DNA of 62,543 nt from Candidatus Rokuibacteriota bacterium (GTDB lineage: Bacteria > Methylomirabilota > Methylomirabilia > Rokubacteriales > CSP1-6). The notes under the pieces are model-generated. The model had not been told where the DNA came from and did not search any database. It saw only the letters and a list, made by a program, of their open reading frames with translations. Each line of letters opens with the position of its first letter. Position 1 is the first letter of the stretch. A program made the position numbers and the translations under genes. The DNA lies in NCBI GenBank assembly GCA_016866775.1, contig VGLJ01000025.1, positions 1-62,543 of the forward strand, given 5' to 3'. Shown here piece after piece: positions 16,773 to 24,921 of this stretch.

Positions 16773-17674
16773 TGGCCGACCTCGGGTTCGTCGGCCTCGG
16801 AGCGATGGGCAGTCGTCTGGCCAGACGCCTGCTGGACGCCCACTACACGCTCACCGGCTACAACCGCACGCCCGCGAAATCACGGCCGCTCGTCGACGCC
16901 GGCATGCGTCTGGCCGCGACGCCGCGTGGCGTGGCGGCCGCCTCGGACGTCGTCTTCACGATGGTGACCGACGACGCCGCGCTCCGCGCGGTCACGCTCG
17001 GCGCCGACGGCGTGGTCGCGGGCCTGCGCCGCGGCGCCACGCTGGTCGAGATGAGCACCGTGAGCCCCGCGGTGACGCGTGAGATCGGCGACGCGGTCGC
17101 CGCGCGCGGCGCCGCGATGCTCGACGCGCCGGTGTCGGGCAGCACCGTGTCGGTCGAGCAGGGCGTCGCGTCGATCCAGGTCGGCGGCGATGCCGCGGTG
17201 CTGGAGCGCGTGCGGCCCTACCTCGCGGCGATGGGGCCGAACGGCGTCACGCACGTCGGGCCGCTCGGCATCGCGAAGGCGATGAAGGTCGCGACCAACC
17301 TCGGCGTCGCCGTGCAGATCCTCGCGTTCTGCGAGGCCGTCGCGCTCGCGGAGAAGTCGGGCATCGCGCGCGAGGCCGCGGTCGAGGCGCTGATGCGCTC
17401 GGTGATCGCGTCGCCGCTCGTGAAGTACCGCGGGCCGTTCGTCGTCGGCAAGATGGCGGCGCACGCCGCGTTCCCCGTGCCGATGATCCAGAAGGATCTC
17501 CAGCTCGCGCTCGACCAGGCCGGCGCCGTCGGCGTCCCGCTGCCGCTCACGGCGCTCACGCAGGAATGGCTGAGCAAGGCGCGCGCCATGGGCCTCGGCG
17601 AGCACGACTTCGCGATCGTCTTCGACGTGCTGGCGTCGATGAGCGGGCTGCCGCCCGCGCCGAAGACCGCGTGA
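16772..17674 (+). CDS. 3-hydroxyisobutyrate-dehydrogenase-like NAD(P)-dependent oxidoreductase
   Basis: The protein has 300 residues with the N-terminal Rossmann motif GFVGLGAMGSRLARRL, the substrate-binding DAPVSGSTVSVEQG near residue 119 and the catalytic Lys region GIAKAMKVATNLG near 169. This is the beta-hydroxyacid dehydrogenase family, which oxidises 3-hydroxy acids such as 3-hydroxyisobutyrate or tartronate semialdehyde. It overlaps RidA by one base and the DNA glycosylase start by 4 bases, so all three are probably cotranscribed. Confidence 0.88.
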   Translation: MADLGFVGLGAMGSRLARRLLDAHYTLTGYNRTPAKSRPLVDAGMRLAATPRGVAAASDVVFTMVTDDAALRAVTLGADGVVAGLRRGATLVEMSTVSPAVTREIGDAVAARGAAMLDAPVSGSTVSVEQGVASIQVGGDAAVLERVRPYLAAMGPNGVTHVGPLGIAKAMKVATNLGVAVQILAFCEAVALAEKSGIAREAAVEALMRSVIASPLVKYRGPFVVGKMAAHAAFPVPMIQKDLQLALDQAGAVGVPLPLTALTQEWLSKARAMGLGEHDFAIVFDVLASMSGLPPAPKTA

Positions 17675-18285
17675 TCGAGCAAGCCTGCCGCCACCTCGCG
17701 GAGGATCCCGTGATGCGCGAGATCATCCGGCGCCACGGCCCGTGCGATCTCACGCCGCGGAAGCGCTCGCCGTACGAGACGTTGACGCGTGCCGTCGCGC
17801 ATCAGCAGCTCAACGGGCGCGCGGCCGAGACGATCCTCGGCCGCTTCGTCGCGCTGTTCCCCCGGAATGGCCGGTTTCCATCGCCCGAGGCGGTGCTCGG
17901 GCGCCGTCCGAGCGCGCTCCGCCGGGTCGGATTCTCCGCGGCGAAGGTGCGGGCGATCCGCGACATCGCGCGCCACGCGGCCAACGGCGTCGTGCCGACC
18001 TCGCGCGGCTGCGCGCGCCTGAGCGACGACGAGTTGATCGAGCGGCTCGTCCAGATCCGCGGCGTCGGCCGATGGACGGTGGAGATGCTGTTGATCTTCA
18101 CGCTCTGTCGCCCCGACGTGCTGCCCGTCGACGACTTCGGCGTACGCGAGGGCTTCCGGATCGCGTACGGCCGTCGCAAGCAGCCGACGCCCAAGCAGTT
18201 GCGCGCGTACGGCGAGCGCTGGAAGCCATACCGCTCGGTGGCCGCGCGCTATCTCTGGATGGTCGCGAACGAGGCGAAGGCGTGA
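17671..18285 (+). CDS. DNA-3-methyladenine glycosylase II-like (HhH-GPD, AlkA type)
   Basis: This 204-residue HhH-GPD protein removes alkylated bases in base-excision repair. The helix-hairpin-helix reads QIRGVGRWTVEMLLIF (about residues 128-143) and the catalytic Asp lies in LPVDDFGVREG. The TATA-like N-domain of E. coli AlkA is absent, as in the short bacterial AlkA clade. The GTG start at 17671 overlaps the upstream stop. The 3' end overlaps the convergent serine hydrolase gene by 37 bp. Confidence 0.88.
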   Translation: MIEQACRHLAEDPVMREIIRRHGPCDLTPRKRSPYETLTRAVAHQQLNGRAAETILGRFVALFPRNGRFPSPEAVLGRRPSALRRVGFSAAKVRAIRDIARHAANGVVPTSRGCARLSDDELIERLVQIRGVGRWTVEMLLIFTLCRPDVLPVDDFGVREGFRIAYGRRKQPTPKQLRAYGERWKPYRSVAARYLWMVANEAKA

Positions 18286-19343
18286 TCCAGCGCGTCGCGC
18301 GCCTCGTCGCTCGGGCGCGGCTCGAAGTACGCGAACCATGATGCTCCTGACGCGAGGCTCGCGGCCATCGTCCCCATGCTGTCGTTGATCCCGCCCGACG
18401 GTCCGCTTGGCGACTGGCGGTAGCCCCACGTGCCCATGTGGAAGAAATTGTGGCCGCCTGCGACCGGGCGGACGAACAGCAGCGAATAGAAGACCGGCCC
18501 GCCCACGCTCAGCTCCTTGCCCGTGCCCTCGACCAGCCATCGGCGCGTGTCCGCGTTGAGGAACGTTCCCGTCGGCAGGAACGCGCGGTAGAACGCGAGG
18601 TACTCCGGCCCCGAGAGATTCCAGCCGCCGAACGCGCCGAGCACCGCCCACTTCGCATGGAATTTCGCGCCGGCGATCCCGTGCGGGCGTAAGACCGCCT
18701 CCGCGCAGTACGTCTCGTAGGACTGGCCGGTGACCGCTTCGATCACGAGCGCGAGCAGCAGGTGCGGCGCGTTCGTGTACGTGTAGGTGCTGCCCGGCTC
18801 GTCCGTCAGCGTGTGGCGCAGCATCCCCGGGACGAGGTCGTACATCGTGACCTGCGTGACGGCGCGGCGCCCGAGCTGGTCCACGAGGTTGGAGCCGGTC
18901 ACCGGATCGCCGGAGACCCGGGAGAACCCCGCGCGATGAGTGAGGAGCTGCGCGATCGTCACCGTCCCGAGGCGCGCGTCCGCCGGCTTGCGATAGCGCG
19001 TGGCCCAGCGGTCGACGAACTCGGCGAGCGGCGTGTCGAAGCGGAGCGTGCCCTGCTCGATCAGCGTGGTCGTGCACGTGGCGGTGACCGCCTTCGAGAG
19101 GCTCGCGAGCAGCACGCGGCTGCCGCCCGTGAGGCCGCCATACCCTTTCGCGAGCACGAGACGGTCGCCGCGTGCGATCGCCAGCGTCGCACGGCGCACC
19201 TTGTGCTGCTTCACCCAGCGCGCGAACGTCTGTTCCATCGCGTCGACGCTTCGGAGCGGCACGTCCTGGGCGGACGCGGACGCCGTGAGCACGAGGCTGA
19301 CGAGCGCGACGCTCGCGCGCGCGAAGCCGCGCGCGCGCGTCAT
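18249..19343 (-). CDS. Serine hydrolase of the beta-lactamase class C / penicillin-binding family
   Basis: The 364-residue protein has a signal peptide (ARASVALVSLVLTASASA). It has the nucleophile motif SxxK as SLSK within LLASLSKAVT (about residue 83), the second motif YTN within GSTYTYTNAPHLL (about 191), and a likely third motif region near HNFFHMGTWGY. This fold includes esterases, D-aminopeptidases and beta-lactamases, and antibiotic hydrolysis is not implied. The ATG overlaps the stop of the oligopeptide permease, so it is part of that operon and may cleave peptides or lactams handled by the transporter. Confidence 0.82.
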   Translation of the reverse strand: MTRARGFARASVALVSLVLTASASAQDVPLRSVDAMEQTFARWVKQHKVRRATLAIARGDRLVLAKGYGGLTGGSRVLLASLSKAVTATCTTTLIEQGTLRFDTPLAEFVDRWATRYRKPADARLGTVTIAQLLTHRAGFSRVSGDPVTGSNLVDQLGRRAVTQVTMYDLVPGMLRHTLTDEPGSTYTYTNAPHLLLALVIEAVTGQSYETYCAEAVLRPHGIAGAKFHAKWAVLGAFGGWNLSGPEYLAFYRAFLPTGTFLNADTRRWLVEGTGKELSVGGPVFYSLLFVRPVAGGHNFFHMGTWGYRQSPSGPSGGINDSMGTMAASLASGASWFAYFEPRPSDEARDALDHAFASFATIQR

Positions 19344-20164
19344 CCCTGCACGCGCAGCCGCGGATCGAGCGTGTCACGCAGCCCGTCGCCGAGCAGGTTC
19401 AGCGAGAGGCCCGCGACCGTCAGCGCGACGCCGGGGAAGAGGCTCACCCAGAACGCCTCGCGGATCACGTTCTTGCCGCTCGCGATCACGTTGCCCCACG
19501 ACGGCACGTACGGCGGCACGCCGACGCCGAGGAAGCCGAGGATGGCTTCGGCGAGCACGGCGTACGCGAAGATGAACGTGCCCTGCACGAGCAGCGGCGC
19601 CATGCAGTTCGGCAGGATGTGGCGGAGCGTGATGCCGGCGTCGCGGCTGCCGAGCGCCCGCGCGGCCTGCACGTAGTCGAGCTCGCGCAGCGTCAGCACC
19701 GTGCTGCGCACGAGCAGTGCCGTGCGCGGCATGTACACGATCGACAGCGCGAGGATCACGTTCCACACGCCCGGCCCGCGCGCGGCCATGAACGCGATCG
19801 CGAGCAGCACCGCCGGAAAGGCCATGAGCCCGTCGGTGAACCGCATGATCAGCGCGTCGAGGCGGCGGTAGTAGCCGGCCGCGAGCCCGATCGCGATGCC
19901 GCCCACGGACGTCAAGATCATCGTGACGCCGCCGACCAGCAGGGAGACGCGCGCACCGTAGACGACGAGGCTCCACACGTCGCGCCCGAACTCGTCGGTG
20001 CCGAAGTAGTGGCGCGCGCTGGGCGGCTTCAGGCGATTGACCGGGTCGAGCCGCGTGGGATCGTGCGTCGCGACCGCGCCGGCCGCGAGCGCCGCGGCGA
20101 GCAGCAGCAGGAAGATCGCGGCGCCGCCGACCACGCCGGGATTGCGGAGCAGGCGCTTACCCAT
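19340..20164 (-). CDS. Oligopeptide-type ABC permease (DppC/OppC-like)
   Basis: This 274-residue inner-membrane protein has an N-terminal helix, then HDPTRLDPVNRLKPPSARHYFGTDEFGRDVWSLVVYG, the typical DppC sequence before the first domain helix, and five more helices. The EAA loop is seen in YVQAARALGSRDAGITLRHILPN (about residues 183-205). It forms the translocation pore with the gene at 20157 (8-bp overlap). No ATPase gene of the DppD/F type lies in the operon. Confidence 0.92.
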   Translation of the reverse strand: MGKRLLRNPGVVGGAAIFLLLLAAALAAGAVATHDPTRLDPVNRLKPPSARHYFGTDEFGRDVWSLVVYGARVSLLVGGVTMILTSVGGIAIGLAAGYYRRLDALIMRFTDGLMAFPAVLLAIAFMAARGPGVWNVILALSIVYMPRTALLVRSTVLTLRELDYVQAARALGSRDAGITLRHILPNCMAPLLVQGTFIFAYAVLAEAILGFLGVGVPPYVPSWGNVIASGKNVIREAFWVSLFPGVALTVAGLSLNLLGDGLRDTLDPRLRVQG

Positions 20165-21101
20165 AGCGGATCCGCGGGTCGATGAAGACGTAGACGACGT
20201 CGACGATCAGATTCACCACCACGTACGTGGCGGCGGTGACGAGCACCACGCCCTGCACGACCGGATAGTCGCGGCGCAGGATCGCGGAGATGATCAGCCG
20301 CCCCAGCCCGGGAATGTTGAACACGATCTCGGTGACGACCGCGCCGCCGATGAGGATCGCCGTCGTGATGCCGATCACGGTGACGACGGGCACCATCGCG
20401 TTGCGGAACGCGTGGCCCACGATCACCACCCCCTGCGACAGGCCCTTCGCGCGCGCGGTGCGGATGTAGTCCTGCTGCAGCACCTCGAGCATGCACGACC
20501 GCGCGATGCGCGCGATCAGCGCCGACTGGTTGAAGCCGAGCGACACCGCGGGCAGCACCATGTAGCGCACCGCCGCCCACGGGTCCACGAAGATCGACGC
20601 GTAGCCTCCCGCCGGCAGCCACCGGAGCTGCACCGCGAAGAAGTAGATGAAGTTCAGGCTGAGCCAGAACCCGGGGACGCACACGCCGAGGAGCGCGCCG
20701 AACATGAGCACGCGGTCCCACACCGAGCCCGGGTACGCGCCGGCGACGAGCCCCGACGGCACGCCGATGACGATCGCCACGAGCAGCGCGGCGATCGTGA
20801 GCAGCGCCGTCGGCTCGGCGCGCTCCCACAAGGCCTGCGTGACCGGGCGATCGAGGAAGTACGAGCGCCCGAGATCCCCCTGGAGCAATCGCGAGTAGAA
20901 CTTGAGGAGCTGCTCGTGGAGCGGGCGATCGAGCCCGAGCTGGATGCGCGTGGCTTCGATCTGCGCCGGCGTCGCGTCGGGCCCGAGAATCGCGGCCGCG
21001 GGATCGCCGGGGATGAGGTGGATGAGGAGGAAGACGAGCGTGACGACGACGAGCATCACCGGAATGACGGCGAGCACGCGTCTGATCAGATACGCGGCCA
21101 C
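20157..21101 (-). CDS. Oligopeptide-type ABC permease (DppB/OppB-like)
   Basis: This 314-residue permease starts at GTG with YLIRRVLAVIPVMLVVVTLVFLLIHLIPGDPA, the standard DppB N-terminus. GLDRPLHEQLLKFYSRLLQGDLG follows, and the EAA loop is in DYIRTARAKGLSQGVVIVGHAFRNA (about residues 212-236). Its binding protein lies 21 bp upstream. Order on this strand: binding protein, DppB, DppC, serine hydrolase. Confidence 0.92.
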   Translation of the reverse strand: MAAYLIRRVLAVIPVMLVVVTLVFLLIHLIPGDPAAAILGPDATPAQIEATRIQLGLDRPLHEQLLKFYSRLLQGDLGRSYFLDRPVTQALWERAEPTALLTIAALLVAIVIGVPSGLVAGAYPGSVWDRVLMFGALLGVCVPGFWLSLNFIYFFAVQLRWLPAGGYASIFVDPWAAVRYMVLPAVSLGFNQSALIARIARSCMLEVLQQDYIRTARAKGLSQGVVIVGHAFRNAMVPVVTVIGITTAILIGGAVVTEIVFNIPGLGRLIISAILRRDYPVVQGVVLVTAATYVVVNLIVDVVYVFIDPRIRYG

Positions 21102-21122
21102 GTGCTCACCGTCGCCCGATCG

Positions 21123-22667
21123 CTACTTCTCGAGCCAGACTCCCCAGAACCGCGGCCGCTCGGTCTTGTCGCTGAAGCCCTTCACGCTCTTGCGGATCGC
21201 GCGCAGCCCGAAGAGGTCGCCGTAGCGCGCGACCGCGACGTACTCGTAGAACCGCTTGGTCGTCTGCTCCCACAGCGCGTAGCGCTTCTTCTGGTCGGTC
21301 TCGCGCGCCATCTGCGCCATCAGGGTGTTGATCTGCTCGTCGTCCGTCCATCCCGGCCAGTTCGGCCCGAGATAGATGTGATGCGTGGGATCGAAGAAGT
21401 TGCCCATGCCGGTCGTGAACACGTCGTACTCCGCGGGCTTGATGCGCCGCTGGCCGAGCGTGGACCAGTCCATCACCTGAAGATCGATCTTGAAGCCGAC
21501 CTCTTCGAGCTGCTGCTTGGTGACGAGCGCGAAGTCGTACATCCACTTGTACTCCTGCGTCGTCATGAAGCGGATCGGCTGGCCCGAGTAGTTCGCTTCC
21601 TTCAGGAGGCGCTTCGCCTTCTCCTTGTTCCGCTCGTTCCACGGCAGCCCCGCGATCTTCGTGTGCCACGGCAGCTCCCGGAACGCGAGGCTCGAGTCCA
21701 TGCGATAGAACTCGGGCTTGCCGCCGGCGACGGTCTTCATGATCGGCTCGATGTCGAGCGCCGCCTGCCACGCCTGGCGGAGCTTCTGGTTCGTCATCAG
21801 GCCTTCCTTCTTGTTGAAGACCGCGACGAGCCAGTAGTACGGCTTCACGAGCACCGGCTGCACGTCCTTGTTCGCCTTGAGCCGGTCGTACGCGTCGGCG
21901 ACGAGGTCGTCGGCGGCGTCGAGGTCGCCGGACTCGAGCTGCGCGGCGCGGCTCGCCGCGTCGGGCACGGGGATCCAGCGGAGCTCGTCGACGTGCACGA
22001 TCTTCGCGCCGCCGTAGCCGCTCTGCTTGCCCGGCAGCGGCTTGTACTCGTCGTAGCGGGTCATGCGGATGTACTGGTCCGGCTTCCACTCCGCGAGCTT
22101 GAACGGCCCGGTGCCCACCCACTCCGTGATGCGCTGGTCGGGCGGGAACTTGTCCGCGATCTCCTTCGGATAGATGGCGCCGAAGTTGTTCGGGACCGCC
22201 AGCGAGACGACGACGATCGCCGACTTCTCCTTGAGCTTGAGCTCCACCGCGTACTTGTCGGTCGCCTTGAAGTCCACGACCTGGGTCCAGAGCGACTTGC
22301 CGTACGTGGAGCGCTTGCTCCACCGCGAGAGCGAGGCGACGACGTCGTCGGACGTCATCTCCTTGCCGTTGTGGAACTTGATGCCCTTGCGCAGCTTGAT
22401 CGCGTAGGTCAGCCCGTCCTTCGACACCGCCGGCATGCCGTCGGCGAGCATCGGGATCGGCTGGTATTTCTCGTCAAGCGAGTAGAGGCCCTCGAACACG
22501 TGGTTCGTCAGGACCTCGGTGATGGTTTGGGTACCCCAGTGCGGGTCGAGCGAGGGCGGCTCGCCGAGGTTGCCGATCTTCAGCACGCCGCCCTTCTTCT
22601 GAGCCTCGGCGCTGAGCGGCACGGCGACGAGCAGAGCGACGAACGCGAGCGCGATCAGCCTTCGCAT
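21123..22667 (-). CDS. Oligopeptide-type ABC solute-binding protein, family 5
   Basis: The 514-residue exported protein has a signal peptide (RRLIALAFVALLVAVPLSAEA) and the family 5 signature YAIKLRKGIKFHNGKEMTSDDVVASLSR near residues 88-115. The mature N-terminus KKGGVLKIGNLGEPPSLDPH is typical. It heads the operon with two permeases and the serine hydrolase. The ATG at 22667 was chosen because it directly precedes the Arg-rich start of the signal peptide and has a GGGAGG site; the frame is open far upstream as an antisense shadow. Confidence 0.92.
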   Translation of the reverse strand: MRRLIALAFVALLVAVPLSAEAQKKGGVLKIGNLGEPPSLDPHWGTQTITEVLTNHVFEGLYSLDEKYQPIPMLADGMPAVSKDGLTYAIKLRKGIKFHNGKEMTSDDVVASLSRWSKRSTYGKSLWTQVVDFKATDKYAVELKLKEKSAIVVVSLAVPNNFGAIYPKEIADKFPPDQRITEWVGTGPFKLAEWKPDQYIRMTRYDEYKPLPGKQSGYGGAKIVHVDELRWIPVPDAASRAAQLESGDLDAADDLVADAYDRLKANKDVQPVLVKPYYWLVAVFNKKEGLMTNQKLRQAWQAALDIEPIMKTVAGGKPEFYRMDSSLAFRELPWHTKIAGLPWNERNKEKAKRLLKEANYSGQPIRFMTTQEYKWMYDFALVTKQQLEEVGFKIDLQVMDWSTLGQRRIKPAEYDVFTTGMGNFFDPTHHIYLGPNWPGWTDDEQINTLMAQMARETDQKKRYALWEQTTKRFYEYVAVARYGDLFGLRAIRKSVKGFSDKTERPRFWGVWLEK

Positions 22668-22694
22668 GGTAAGCCTCCCGGTCGAGTGGCCGAC

Positions 22695-22700
22695 ATCATA
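22695..22700 (-). promoter_or_regulatory. Possible -10 box for the oligopeptide operon
   Basis: On the minus strand TATGAT lies 27 bp upstream of the ATG at 22667, in the 66-bp divergent gap before srkA, which is less GC-rich than its surroundings. No good -35 at 17 bp was found. Confidence 0.3.
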
Positions 22701-22733
22701 ACTGATCCTCGATGTATTGTTGACGGCCTGACC

Positions 22734-23696
22734 ATGAGCCAAGCGTCGGCCTTCTTCGCGCTCACGCCCGACCGCGTGCTGAGCGCCGTCGAGATCGGCG
22801 GCCTGCGCTGCACGGGCCGTTGCCTGCCCGTGCGCGCGTTCGAGAACCGCGTGTACGAAGTCGAGCTGGAGGACGCGCGCCGGCTGATCGTGAAGTTCTA
22901 TCGCCCCGGGCGCTGGTCGCGCGCGACGATCCTCGACGAGCACCGGTTTCTCACCGATCTCGCGGCGGCCGAGCTTCCCGTGGTGCCGCCGATGGATCTC
23001 GGCACCGGCGAGCTGCTCCCGGAGCTCGACGGCATCTCCTACGCCGCGTTCCCGAGGGTGCGCGGCCGCACGCTCGACGAAGGAGAAGACGAGCGCTTGC
23101 GTCAGGTGGGCCGGCTCATCGGCCGCATGCACGCCGTCGGCGCCGCGCGCGACGCGCCGCACCGCCCGCGCTTCACCGTCGACTTCTACGTACGGCAGCC
23201 GCTCGCGGCGATCCTCGGCGGAAAGTTCATCGCGGAGCCATTGGCGGGACGCTATCGCGACCTCGCGCTTCGGCTCGCGGACATCGTCGAGCCGCGGCTC
23301 GCGGCCGCGCGCACGCAGCGCATCCACGGCGATCTCCACTGGGGCAACACGATCTGGGGCGCCGACGGCCCGATCCTCCTCGACTTCGACGACTGCTGCG
23401 TGGGACCTCCCGTGCAGGATCTCTGGCTGCTCGCGCGCGGCGACGAGGCCGAGGTGACGCATCGCCGCGAGCAGCTGATCGCGGGCTACGAGCTCTTCCG
23501 CGAGTTCGACCGCTCGACGCTCGCGCTGTGCGAGCCGCTCCGCGCGCTGCGCATCATCCACATGTCGGGCTGGATCGCGACTCGCTGGCAGGACCCGTCG
23601 TTCCAGTCGGGCTTCCCGGCGTTCGGCCGCGACAACTACTGGCTGGCGGAGTACGAGGCGCTCTTCCGGATCTTCGAGGGGCTCGGCTCGCCTTAG
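22734..23696 (+). CDS. srkA: Stress response serine/threonine kinase, SrkA (YihE) family
   Basis: This 320-residue protein of the aminoglycoside-phosphotransferase/choline-kinase fold resembles E. coli SrkA closely. It has the diagnostic start region FENRVYEVELEDARRLIVKFYRPGRWSRATILDEH, then VPPMDLGTGELL, the catalytic loop HGDLHWGN (about residue 198) and the metal site LLDFDDC. SrkA phosphorylates proteins at Ser/Thr and protects against stress-induced death in enterobacteria; the role here is inferred. It is divergent from the oligopeptide operon and overlaps the convergent acyl-CoA dehydrogenase-like gene by 4 bp. Confidence 0.88.
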   Translation: MSQASAFFALTPDRVLSAVEIGGLRCTGRCLPVRAFENRVYEVELEDARRLIVKFYRPGRWSRATILDEHRFLTDLAAAELPVVPPMDLGTGELLPELDGISYAAFPRVRGRTLDEGEDERLRQVGRLIGRMHAVGAARDAPHRPRFTVDFYVRQPLAAILGGKFIAEPLAGRYRDLALRLADIVEPRLAAARTQRIHGDLHWGNTIWGADGPILLDFDDCCVGPPVQDLWLLARGDEAEVTHRREQLIAGYELFREFDRSTLALCEPLRALRIIHMSGWIATRWQDPSFQSGFPAFGRDNYWLAEYEALFRIFEGLGSP

Positions 23697-24880
23697 ACGA
23701 ACGGCGAGTCGGTCTCGAGGCCGAGGATGTACGCGCCCGCGGTCTCGAAGTGGACCGGGCGGCCCTGGACCTGCTGCGTCACCGCGTGGATGTCGCGGAA
23801 GCGCCGCTCGAACGGCTGATGCTGGAAGATCGCGGTGGAGCCGGACGCGCTGTACACCGCGCTCACGACCTTCTCGGCTTCGTTGATGGCCCACGTCGAC
23901 GTGAGCCGGATCTGCATCCGCTGGTCGAAGCTGATTTCACCGCCCGCCACCACCGCGCGCCAGATCTCGGTCAGCGAGCCGAACAGGAGCGCGCGCGCCG
24001 AGCGCAGCCGCGCCTCCGCCTGGCCGACATTCGACTGGATCACGGCGTTCATGCGCAGCGTGCTCTTCGCGCCGCGCGGCGTCTTATCGGCCGCCAGCGT
24101 CAGGAACTCGTCGAGCATCGCGCGCGCGATGCCGAGCGCGAGCCCGGCGAAGCCCGACGCGTAGAAGCTACCCGTCGGCACGCAGTAGAGGAGGCCCGGG
24201 TGGCGACGCTCCGACGGCTCGTCACGCTTGGCGGCGTGGGCTTCCGGGACGAAGAGCTCGGTGACCGTGTACTTGTCGCTGCCGGTGCCGCGCAGCCCCA
24301 TCACGTGCCAGATGTCCGTCATCACCGCGTGCTCGACGGGGAACATCATCGTGCGGATGTCGGGCGCGCCGCGGCGCTGCCGGTGCGCGCCGTCGCGCTC
24401 CACGATGGGCACGTGCGCGCCGAGCCACGTCGCGCGCCGCCCGCCGCTCGCGAAGCTCCAGCTCCCGGTGACGCGATAGCCGCCGTCGACGGCCTGCGCG
24501 AACCCGTCGCCGCCCTGCGAGCCCCACGCGAGCACGGCATCGGCCGGTCCGAAGATCTCGCGCGCCGCGGCCGGCTCCAGATACCCGGCCATCATCGAGC
24601 ACACGCAGTTCTGGTTGAGGCACCACGCGGTGCTCGCGTCGGCCTTCGCGACTTCCTCGATCACGCGCACGTAGGTGACGGGATCGATCTCGGCGCCGTC
24701 GAGCGACTTCGGGAGGAGCAGCCGGAACATCCGCGCGCCGTGCATCGTCTTCATCAGCGACGCGGCCACGCGCCGTTCGCGCTCGGTTTCGTCAGCGGCG
24801 GCGGCGATCGCCGGCGCGAGCGATCGCGCGCGCTCGACGTACTCCATCTGCAGGGCCGGTTCGGTCAGGGTCCATTCCAT
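23693..24880 (-). CDS. Acyl-CoA dehydrogenase-like flavoprotein (HpaH/DszC type)
   Basis: This 395-residue protein has the acyl-CoA dehydrogenase fold: all-helical N-domain (VERARSLAPAIAAAADETERERR), a beta-domain with VTGSWSFASGGRRATWLGAH near residue 128 and a helical C-domain (SSARALLFGS-like and YSASGSTAIFQHQPFERRFRDIHA). The C-terminal SASGSTAIFQ...RDIHA block is characteristic of group D flavin monooxygenases and related dehydrogenases, not of classical beta-oxidation enzymes, which have a catalytic Glu. FMN/FAD-dependent hydroxylation of a small molecule is likely. The start MEWTLTEP is at the ATG at 24880. Confidence 0.8.
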   Translation of the reverse strand: MEWTLTEPALQMEYVERARSLAPAIAAAADETERERRVAASLMKTMHGARMFRLLLPKSLDGAEIDPVTYVRVIEEVAKADASTAWCLNQNCVCSMMAGYLEPAAAREIFGPADAVLAWGSQGGDGFAQAVDGGYRVTGSWSFASGGRRATWLGAHVPIVERDGAHRQRRGAPDIRTMMFPVEHAVMTDIWHVMGLRGTGSDKYTVTELFVPEAHAAKRDEPSERRHPGLLYCVPTGSFYASGFAGLALGIARAMLDEFLTLAADKTPRGAKSTLRMNAVIQSNVGQAEARLRSARALLFGSLTEIWRAVVAGGEISFDQRMQIRLTSTWAINEAEKVVSAVYSASGSTAIFQHQPFERRFRDIHAVTQQVQGRPVHFETAGAYILGLETDSPFV

Positions 24881-24921
24881 CGCCCGGTGATGTTCGCCGA
24901 GACTCGCGCGCGATGCAACCG

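Noticed and set aside
18249-18285. Antisense overlap of the DNA glycosylase and the serine hydrolase as a regulatory RNA locus
   Set aside because: A 37-bp overlap of convergent 3' ends is common in compact genomes and no promoter is visible.
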